Positions 13,790 through 19,509 of a stretch of DNA of 19,509 nt are shown here, piece by piece. Each line of letters starts with the position of its first letter. Positions within the stretch are counted from its first letter, which is position 1. The notes under the pieces are model-generated. The model was not told the DNA's origin. It saw only the letters and a list, made by a program, of their open reading frames with translations, and did no database searches. This DNA comes from Methylotenera sp. (lineage in GTDB: Bacteria; Pseudomonadota; Gammaproteobacteria; Burkholderiales; Methylophilaceae): positions 1-19,509 of the forward strand of contig JAIYEJ010000328.1 in NCBI GenBank assembly GCA_027487055.1. The letters run 5' to 3'. The position numbers and the translations under genes were made by a program.

Positions 13790-14953
13790 ATCCGCTTGTT
13801 TACGCAAAAATGCTGGGATGTCATATTCTTCGACACCAGACATTTTCATCGCCTCAACTTGTGCGCGACGGTTATTTTGACTAAACACTGCTGGTGTTTC
13901 ATCTTCCATCGCATTATCCACAAATACTGGCTGACTGTTTGTGCCCGTCATTAATGTCGTCATCACGCGTAATTCTGGTTTTTGCTGACGGCGAGCAATC
14001 GCACCGTTTAAGCCAGTGGCAACCATGGTTACACGCAATCTATCAGCCATGCTTTCATCCATGACATTACCAACAATGACAGTTGCTTCTTCTGCAGTGA
14101 ACTCTTTAATCGTGTTCATCACGTCATAATACTCTTTCATTTTAAAGCTGCTACTTGCAGTAATGTTAATTAGCACACCACGCGCATTAGCTAAGTTCAC
14201 ATCTTCTAACAATGGGCTAGCCACTGCTTGCTCAGCCGCAATTCTAGCGCGTTCAGGTCCGCTCGCTTCAGCAGAGCCCATCATTGCCATTCCCATTTCA
14301 GACATTACAGTGCGTACATCTGCAAAGTCCACATTCACCAGGCCAGGGCAATTAATAATCTCAGCAATACCTGAGACAGCATTATGTAAGACATCGTTCG
14401 CAGCACGGAATGCTTCTAAAAATGGCACATCTTCACCCAAAACTTCCATAAGTTTTTCGTTTGGAATCACAATCAGTGAATCCACATGTTGTGAAAGTTC
14501 TTCCAAACCATCAGTCGCCACTTTTGTACGTTTGCCTTCAAACGCAAATGGTTTAGTCACAACGGCCACTGTGAGTATGCCCATTTCTTTAGCAACTTCG
14601 GCGATGATCGGGCCTGCGCCAGTGCCAGTGCCACCACCCATACCTGCAGTGATAAACAACATGTCTGCACCTTCGATTGCTTCAGCAATGCGATCACGAT
14701 CTTCTAATGCTGCATCACGACCAATTTCAGGTTTTGCGCCTGCGCCTAAGCCTTTAGTGATTTCTGAGCCAATTTGCAAGATCGTGCCAGCGTTACTCTT
14801 TTTAAGTGCTTGCATATCAGTATTCGCGCAAATAAACTCCACGCCATTTAGGTTTTTAGTAATCATGTGCTCAATTGCGTTACCACCGCAACCGCCCACA
14901 CCAATTACTTTAATGACTGCTTCTTGTGAATCTTTTTCCATAATTTCAAACAT
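13787..14953 (-). CDS. ftsZ: Cell division protein FtsZ
   Basis: FtsZ is the tubulin-like GTPase that forms the division ring. The 388-residue product has the nucleotide-binding IGVGGCGGNAIEHM (17-30) and the tubulin signature GGGTGTG (106-112). The T7 synergy loop is NVDFADVRTVM (207-217), with its catalytic aspartates. A variable linker separates the core from the C-terminal peptide DIPAFLRKQAD (378-388), which is the same as in E. coli as I recall it. That peptide binds FtsA, ZipA, MinC and SlmA, so an SlmA-responsive FtsZ is expected, and slmA is in this window. A strong AGGAGAG lies seven bases before the ATG at 14953; an in-frame Met at residue 5 is less well placed. The 104-bp gap from ftsA holds a tiny open frame (listed separately). 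Confidence 0.99.
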   Translation of the reverse strand: MFEIMEKDSQEAVIKVIGVGGCGGNAIEHMITKNLNGVEFICANTDMQALKKSNAGTILQIGSEITKGLGAGAKPEIGRDAALEDRDRIAEAIEGADMLFITAGMGGGTGTGAGPIIAEVAKEMGILTVAVVTKPFAFEGKRTKVATDGLEELSQHVDSLIVIPNEKLMEVLGEDVPFLEAFRAANDVLHNAVSGIAEIINCPGLVNVDFADVRTVMSEMGMAMMGSAEASGPERARIAAEQAVASPLLEDVNLANARGVLINITASSSFKMKEYYDVMNTIKEFTAEEATVIVGNVMDESMADRLRVTMVATGLNGAIARRQQKPELRVMTTLMTGTNSQPVFVDNAMEDETPAVFSQNNRRAQVEAMKMSGVEEYDIPAFLRKQAD

Positions 14954-15039
14954 TATTACTCTCCTTTTTTGCCTTAATATTTGAGTTTGACTTTCATCTC
15001 ACTCTGCCCTAAATCTATAAATTAATCTTTAATACTTTT

Positions 15040-15048
15040 CTACAACAT
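15040..15048 (-). other. Two-codon open frame with strong Shine-Dalgarno sequence (ATG TTG TAG)
   Basis: Directly at the ftsA stop codon the transcribed strand reads TAGGAG, then TTAAAC, then ATG TTG TAG. AGGAG (15059-15055) is six bases from the ATG, the best-placed ribosome binding site in this gap, yet the frame closes after Met-Leu. It could bind terminating ribosomes from ftsA, act as a regulatory minigene or be a remnant. Nothing shows that it is translated. Confidence 0.3.
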
Positions 15049-15057
15049 GTTTAACTC

Positions 15058-16296
15058 CTAAAAATTACCTTGAAACCAACTCTTCATCTTCTCAAAAATA
15101 CGTCCGACTGAAGTTGAATCCATTTGCCCATTTAAATGTCGCTCTAATTGTTGTTTGCCCATTAAAATCAGACCTACCCCAGTTGCGTAACGTGGATTGC
15201 TAATCACCTCTGAAAGCCCGCCTACATAACGCGGCATGCCCAAACGTACTGGCATATGGAAGATCTCCTCACCCAATTCCATCATCCCCCGCATCATGGA
15301 TGAGCCACCTGTAATCACGATGCCAGAGGCAATCATTTCTTCCATGCCGCTACGGCGTAACTCTTGCAATACCAATTCATAAAGCTCAACCACTCTTGGC
15401 TCAATCACCTCTGCTAGCGTTTGTATTGATAATTGACGGGCTTCACGGCCATCTACACCTGGCACCTCCACGACTTCACGTGGGTCAGCCAACTGTCTTA
15501 GAGCACATCCATATTTAATTTTGATGTCTTCTGCTGATTGCGTCGGCGTGCGGAAAGCCACTGCAATATCATTTGTCATTTGATCACCCGCAATTGCTAT
15601 CACAGCGGTGTGACGGATCGCTCCATTTTTAAACACAGCTATATCCGTGGTGCCTCCGCCAATATCAACCAAGCAAACACCAAGCTCTTTTTCATCTTCT
15701 GTAAGTACGGCGATGCTTGAAGCCAGTGGTTGCAGAATCAAATCACTGACTTCTAAGCCGCAACGCTTAATACACTTCACAATATTTTGTGCGGCAGCAA
15801 CTGCACCTGTGACAATATGTACTTTAACTTCTAATTTCAAGCCACTCATACCTAGTGGTTCACGCACGTCATCTTGACCATCGATAATAAATTCTTGGGT
15901 TAAGATATGTAGAATTTGCTGGTCGGCGGGCAGTGCAACGGCTCGCGCAGTTTCAACCACACGATCCACATCCATTTGAGATACCTCTGCATCTTTAATT
16001 TTAACCATGCCGTGAGAGTTAAGGCTTTTAATATGATTACCTGCGATGCCTGTAAAAACAGTCTTAATTTTGCAATCCGCCATCAATTCAGCTTCTTCTA
16101 AAGACCGCTGAATCGCCTGCATGGTGGAATCGATATTAATGACCACTCCTTTTTTTAAGCCTCGAGATGGATGTTGCCCTAATCCGATCACCTTCAATGT
16201 GCCTTCTGGCAAAAGCTCAGCCACGATTGTCACAATTTTTGAAGTGCCGATATCCAACCCCACAATCAGGTTTTTATCTTCACGGACTTTACTCAT
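15058..16296 (-). CDS. ftsA: Cell division protein FtsA
   Basis: FtsA is the actin-like protein that tethers FtsZ to the inner membrane and recruits later division proteins. The 412-residue product starts NLIVGLDIGTSKIVTIVAEL (residues 9-28), with phosphate loop 1. The 1C (SHS2-like) domain occupies about residues 85-165. The second phosphate motif is LVDIGGGTTDIAVF (209-222), and the adenosine motif is GIVITGGSSMMRGM. The C-terminal amphipathic helix RIFEKMKSWFQGNF (399-412) is the membrane-targeting sequence. A good GGGAG precedes the ATG at 16296. The gene lies 45 bp downstream of ftsQ and 104 bp upstream of ftsZ, the standard order. Confidence 0.98.
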   Translation of the reverse strand: MSKVREDKNLIVGLDIGTSKIVTIVAELLPEGTLKVIGLGQHPSRGLKKGVVINIDSTMQAIQRSLEEAELMADCKIKTVFTGIAGNHIKSLNSHGMVKIKDAEVSQMDVDRVVETARAVALPADQQILHILTQEFIIDGQDDVREPLGMSGLKLEVKVHIVTGAVAAAQNIVKCIKRCGLEVSDLILQPLASSIAVLTEDEKELGVCLVDIGGGTTDIAVFKNGAIRHTAVIAIAGDQMTNDIAVAFRTPTQSAEDIKIKYGCALRQLADPREVVEVPGVDGREARQLSIQTLAEVIEPRVVELYELVLQELRRSGMEEMIASGIVITGGSSMMRGMMELGEEIFHMPVRLGMPRYVGGLSEVISNPRYATGVGLILMGKQQLERHLNGQMDSTSVGRIFEKMKSWFQGNF

Positions 16297-16341
16297 ATTT
16301 AACTCCCTTTTTCATACTTACCTTTTATCCTTGAATGAAAC

Positions 16342-17121
16342 TTATGCCTTTACTTGCAAAGCTGCATTTGTTTTTAATGCTGGTTTTGCTGTTTCAGACA
16401 ATGGTACTTTTACTTGTGATTTCATATTCGCTGGCTTACGTACTGCAAAACCGTTTGGATAGCGCAAATCTGCATACGTCACCTTTACATTTAACTGACT
16501 GAGTGTAGATGTATATGCGCGTGCAAACTTATCTAATCGTGTTTCCATATCTACTCTACCTAGAGCAATTTTTAAGCCTTTATCAGTTTTAATCTCCCAA
16601 GCACGGCGTGGGGATAAAGTAACTTGAACAATCTTGATATCCGCTTTGTTGAGCACTTGACTATAACTACCGTAACTTTTAGTGACTTCCATTACACCAT
16701 CCCCGGGTCCGTAAAATACTGGCAACTCTGCATCTGATGCCGCTTGAAACAACTCACCATGCGTATTGACTAACGCAATATTTCCCCAGCGCGCCAATGC
16801 TTGATGTTCTTCAATTGAAACATCCAACTTGTCTGGCCAGCGACGGCGGACACTGACATTGCGAGCCCATGGCAGTTTTTCGAATGCATCACGCGTTTTT
16901 TCCAAGTTCAAAGTGAAAAAATTCCCTTTTAAGTGTTTAGCGACAATCAGTTTTATTTGCTCGCGATTCACATGCGCTAACTGACCCTCCACCTTCACTT
17001 CACGTATAGGGAAAATCGGTAAATGCACCACCACAAATAGCAGCGCATATAGAAAAAGCACTACCGCTAGCGCAAATAGCAGATTAGCTATCCAATTAAG
17101 CAGTCTTGGCTTATCCCACAT
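16342..17121 (-). CDS. ftsQ: Cell division protein FtsQ
   Basis: FtsQ is a bitopic inner-membrane protein that joins early and late divisome proteins through FtsB and FtsL. With the ATG at 17121 it has 259 residues: a short cytoplasmic N-terminus (MWDKPRLLNW), one transmembrane helix at about 12-33, then a POTRA domain beginning IFPIREVKVEGQLAHVNREQ and ending before the beta domain around PDKLDVSIEEHQALARWG. The ATG is favoured because GAGG (17134-17131) lies nine bases upstream. An in-frame TTG at 17136 would put this site inside the coding region and add only five residues. The C-terminal tail is basic and Ala/Lys-rich. A 149-bp gap separates it from ddl. Confidence 0.95.
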   Translation of the reverse strand: MWDKPRLLNWIANLLFALAVVLFLYALLFVVVHLPIFPIREVKVEGQLAHVNREQIKLIVAKHLKGNFFTLNLEKTRDAFEKLPWARNVSVRRRWPDKLDVSIEEHQALARWGNIALVNTHGELFQAASDAELPVFYGPGDGVMEVTKSYGSYSQVLNKADIKIVQVTLSPRRAWEIKTDKGLKIALGRVDMETRLDKFARAYTSTLSQLNVKVTYADLRYPNGFAVRKPANMKSQVKVPLSETAKPALKTNAALQVKA

Positions 17122-17163
17122 GGTTGCATCCCTCAAAACCCATCTTTTTCGTACACTGATGCG

Positions 17164-17199
17164 TTACGCGGTGCTCGCAGTTTCGCCGCAATACATCAT
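17164..17199 (-). CDS. Possible 11-codon leader-type open frame in the ddl-ftsQ gap
   Basis: A short frame starts ATG ATG TAT TGC at 17199 and ends with TAA at 17164, encoding MMYCGETASTA. AGGAG (17214-17210) is ten bases upstream, a reasonable ribosome binding site. It lies in an unusually GC-rich gap before ftsQ. A frame this short is easily produced by chance, and no family can be assigned. Confidence 0.2.
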   Translation of the reverse strand: MMYCGETASTA

Positions 17200-17270
17200 A
17201 TTGTCTCAACTCCTGCGCCCCGTTCGCATTGCATCGCATCGAAAATTCTTGTGTTTTGATGTGACGCAAC

Positions 17271-18197
17271 CTACTTCTCCACGCTCGTTAAAGTCATGCT
17301 CAAAATATTAATCACCAAGTTGTCAAAGCTAATCCCGTCTGCTTTTGCTGCCATGGGCACTAAACTATGGTCTGTCATGCCAGGGCTAGTGTTCACTTCT
17401 AAAAAGTAATGATTTCCATCTTCGTCCATTAAAAAATCTACTCGCCCCCATCCAGTGCAACCAATTGCACGAAAAGCCTGTAAAGCTTCTTGCTGGATTT
17501 TTGCTTCTGTTTCGGGAGTTAAGCCAGACGGACACAAATATTGTGTATCGTCACGTAAATATTTTGCTTCATAATCGTAGAACTCATTTTTGGGCACGAT
17601 GCGTACTATTGGTAAAGGCTTGCCTCCTAGAATGCCCACCGTATATTCACCACCACCGATAAATTTTTCTGCAATCACTAATGGGTCTGCCTTGGAAGCC
17701 AATATATAAGCAGCTTCCAGACCACCTTTTTCTTTTACTTTTGTAATGCCAATACTTGAACCTTCATTTGCAGGTTTTACAAAGAGTGGTAAACCTAATT
17801 TTTGCTCAATCTCTGCAAAATTGCTTTGCGCATTTACAACTTCAAAGTCTGGCGTTTTAATACTTAAAGCTCGCCAAAGAAGTTTAGTGCGCCATTTATC
17901 CATACCTACGCTGGATGCCATCACACCACTCCCAGTAAACGGTATATTCATTAGCGTTAATACACCTTGTATGGTGCCGTCCTCGCCGAAGCGTCCGTGC
18001 AAGGAATTAAATATGCGGTCATACGTTTTTAGCTCATTTAAATCTTGCGTTGCGGGGTCAAAAGCATGCGCATCTACCCCTTGCCGTATCAAGGCAGCCA
18101 AAACTGCGCTTCCGCTTTTTAAAGATACTTCACGCTCTGCAGATTTACCGCCAAACAGCACTGCTACTTTTCCAAATTTTTTTATACTACTATGCAT
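17271..18197 (-). CDS. ddl: D-alanine--D-alanine ligase
   Basis: Ddl joins two D-alanines with ATP for the peptidoglycan precursor stem. From the ATG at 18197 the product has 308 residues, close to the 306 of E. coli DdlB. VAVLFGGKSAEREVSLKSG (11-29) is the N-terminal signature. HGRFGEDGTIQG (68-79), KPANEGSSIG (141-150), FYDYEAKYL (206-214) and FLEVNTSPGMTDHSLVP (265-281) give the ATP-grasp, omega-loop and metal-binding residues. Tyr207 in the omega-loop agrees with D-alanine rather than D-lactate as second substrate. An in-frame TTG at 18206 would add three residues but is less likely; no ideal ribosome binding site exists for either. The start overlaps the end of murB by 8 bp, implying coupled translation. 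Confidence 0.96.
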   Translation of the reverse strand: MHSSIKKFGKVAVLFGGKSAEREVSLKSGSAVLAALIRQGVDAHAFDPATQDLNELKTYDRIFNSLHGRFGEDGTIQGVLTLMNIPFTGSGVMASSVGMDKWRTKLLWRALSIKTPDFEVVNAQSNFAEIEQKLGLPLFVKPANEGSSIGITKVKEKGGLEAAYILASKADPLVIAEKFIGGGEYTVGILGGKPLPIVRIVPKNEFYDYEAKYLRDDTQYLCPSGLTPETEAKIQQEALQAFRAIGCTGWGRVDFLMDEDGNHYFLEVNTSPGMTDHSLVPMAAKADGISFDNLVINILSMTLTSVEK

Positions 18198-19104
18198 ATT
18201 CCCCAATAACCCTTACTTCTTGTTGCAAAGCCACACCCTGTTTTTCAAGTACTGTATCTTTCATATGTCTAATTAATAGCTCAATATCCATCGCAGTTGA
18301 ATCGCCCACATTGACAATGAAATTTGCATGTTTAGGAGACACTTGTGCACCGCCAATTTGGTATCCTTTTAATCCAGAAGCTTCAATGAGCCTTGCCGCA
18401 TAATCACCATGTGGATTTCTAAATGTAGAACCAGCACTTGGTAAATTGAGTGGTTGGCTGGCAAGCCTAGTTGCGAGTAAATTTTTAATTTTCTGCATGG
18501 AGTCTTCTGCAATACCAGGCTCTAAGTTAAACCATGCGCCTAAAAACCATTCATTGGGGAATGGCATTTCTACATGCCGATAACTTGCAATAAACTCTGA
18601 TTGATTGCGAACGTGCGAGATACCTTGACGATTAATTGTTAAGACTTGGTGCACGATATTCCAAGTTTCTGTACCGTAGCAACCTGCATTCATTGCTAAT
18701 GCTCCGCCCACTGTGCCTGGAATACCCGCCATAAATTCAGCGCCTTGTTTAGATTGATTTGCACAAAACCTTGCAAGCTTTCCACACGTCACACCCGCTT
18801 CAGCATAAATATATTTTCCATCTTTACGTAATTCGCTCAGGGCTTGATGCATCACTATCACAGTGCCACGCACACCGCCATCTCGTACCAATAAATTACT
18901 CCCCAAACCAATAAATTCAATTGGTTCAGCACTATCTATGGTTTTTATAAAAGCCTGCAAGTCATCTATATTTTCTGCAATAAATAAACGATCTGCATTA
19001 CCCCCAACGCGCCAACTGGTATAACGCGCAAGTGGCTCGTTTTCTAACAATTTAGATTGATTAGTCAATTTATTATCAGTAGCTTCTATGTCAGCTTCGG
19101 TCAT
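18190..19104 (-). CDS. murB: UDP-N-acetylenolpyruvoylglucosamine reductase MurB
   Basis: MurB is the FAD- and NADPH-dependent enzyme that reduces the enolpyruvyl ether to give UDP-MurNAc. The 304-residue product shows YTSWRVGGNADRLF (28-41), IPGTVGGALAMNAGCYG (128-144) for FAD binding, catalytic Ser226 in SAGSTFRNP (223-231) and Glu296 in LQQEVRVIGE. Its length is nearer the short MurB class (S. aureus-like) than the 342-residue E. coli enzyme. The ATG overlaps the murC stop in an ATGA junction, and its own end overlaps the ddl start, so the three genes are tightly coupled. Confidence 0.97.
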   Translation of the reverse strand: MTEADIEATDNKLTNQSKLLENEPLARYTSWRVGGNADRLFIAENIDDLQAFIKTIDSAEPIEFIGLGSNLLVRDGGVRGTVIVMHQALSELRKDGKYIYAEAGVTCGKLARFCANQSKQGAEFMAGIPGTVGGALAMNAGCYGTETWNIVHQVLTINRQGISHVRNQSEFIASYRHVEMPFPNEWFLGAWFNLEPGIAEDSMQKIKNLLATRLASQPLNLPSAGSTFRNPHGDYAARLIEASGLKGYQIGGAQVSPKHANFIVNVGDSTAMDIELLIRHMKDTVLEKQGVALQQEVRVIGEYA

Positions 19105-19509
19105 GATTTCCGCTCTCCTGCATTAGCTATATCTTTCGTTTTTGCAGCTACATGTCCTATCGATCCTGCACCCATCACCACAACAACATCTTGAGCCTTA
19201 ACCATGCTTAAAATCGCTTCTGGTAAGGCGTCTGTAGTTTCTATGTATATCGGCTCAACTTTACCCAGCACTCGAATCGCGCGAATTAAACTACGCGTGT
19301 CTGCAGCAACAATTGGCATCTCCCCAGCTGAATACACATCAGTAAGCAAGGCCACATCTACCGTTGAAATAACTTTAACAAAATCTTCAAAACAATCACG
19401 TGTGCGGGTATAGCGATGCGGCTGAAATGCCAACACTAAACGACGTTTTGGAAAAGCATCACGAGCAGCGGAGATCACTGCCTGCATCTCAACTGGATGG
19501 TGTCCATAA
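19101..19509 (-). CDS. murC: UDP-N-acetylmuramate--L-alanine ligase MurC (N-terminal part outside window)
   Basis: MurC adds L-alanine to UDP-MurNAc with ATP, the first step of the peptide stem. Only the C-terminal 135 or so residues are present; the frame is open at the right window edge. It reads YGHHPVEMQAV at the edge, the conserved MurC motif at the junction to the C-terminal domain, then RRLVLAFQPHRYTRTRDCFEDF, VDVALLTDVYSAGE and VVVVMGAGSIGHVA. These are the typical C-terminal motifs, including the QPHRYTR segment. The Met at 19487 is internal, not the start. The TGA overlaps the murB start by four bases. Upstream genes of the cluster (murG, ftsW) would be expected beyond the edge. Confidence 0.96.
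   Translation of the reverse strand, partial: YGHHPVEMQAVISAARDAFPKRRLVLAFQPHRYTRTRDCFEDFVKVISTVDVALLTDVYSAGEMPIVAADTRSLIRAIRVLGKVEPIYIETTDALPEAILSMVKAQDVVVVMGAGSIGHVAAKTKDIANAGERKS

Noticed and set aside
14163..14984. Long plus-strand open frame (273 codons) antisense to ftsZ
   Set aside because: It is a shadow of ftsZ: Ser/Ala/Pro-rich with no recognisable domain and no start signal, while the opposite strand encodes an unmistakable FtsZ.
17122..17136. TTG start for ftsQ at 17136
   Set aside because: The TTG overlaps the GAGG ribosome binding site that serves the ATG at 17121.
17111..17239. 42-codon open frame overlapping the ftsQ start
   Set aside because: No Shine-Dalgarno sequence, cysteine-rich unprotein-like sequence, and it overlaps the well-supported ftsQ start.
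18198..18206. TTG start for ddl at 18206
   Set aside because: An ATG three codons later gives the normal family length and N-terminus.
1..19509. Mobile elements, CRISPR, tRNA or rRNA genes
   Set aside because: Looked for repeats, transposase or integrase motifs and tRNA-like sequences; none seen. The region is mostly core genome.

Overview
The window looks like chromosomal DNA from a betaproteobacterium with moderate to low G+C. The gene order argB / pyrimidine 5'-nucleotidase / slmA, the block slt / NDUFA9-like / cca, and the division cluster murC-murB-ddl-ftsQ-ftsA-ftsZ-lpxC together fit the Nitrosomonadales. A Methylophilaceae-like organism (Methylotenera or a relative) is my best guess, from recalled gene order and protein resemblance, not from a search. 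No tRNA, rRNA, insertion sequence, phage gene or CRISPR array was seen, and no gene-free stretch exceeds 300 bases.

Left part (1-3489): a truncated minus-strand gene for a secreted chalcone-isomerase-fold protein, then a Gfo/Idh/MocA oxidoreductase on the same strand. A small AT-rich, AGA-using gene (1705-2103) resembles the MGMT-like family but lacks the alkyl-acceptor cysteine. It meets a thioredoxin-fold gene head-on with overlapping stop codons. rsmE follows on the plus strand.

Middle (3555-8319, plus strand): arginine biosynthesis steps 1 and 2 (argA, argB), a glutathione S-transferase, a HAD pyrimidine 5'-nucleotidase, slmA and an ABM-fold protein. The highlight is argA: a complete N-acetylglutamate synthase carries an intact N-terminal XRE/Cro-type helix-turn-helix in one uninterrupted frame. 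No alternative start codon lies between the two parts, and palindromes sit in and next to its likely promoter. This suggests an arginine-sensing enzyme that is also a transcription factor.

Right part (8357-19509, all minus strand; transcription runs right to left): murC (partial), murB, ddl, ftsQ, ftsA, ftsZ and lpxC form the peptidoglycan and division cluster. They are followed by a 60-residue two-helix membrane protein, the lytic transglycosylase slt, an NDUFA9-like SDR protein and cca. Overlaps and short gaps suggest extensive co-transcription. Two gaps stand out: the ftsA-ftsZ gap has a two-codon open frame behind a strong Shine-Dalgarno sequence, and the ddl-ftsQ gap is unusually GC-rich. 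A stem-loop covers the ftsZ stop codon. SlmA, the nucleoid-occlusion regulator of FtsZ, is encoded about 6 kb from ftsZ, whose C-terminal tail matches the E. coli SlmA/ZipA/FtsA-binding peptide.
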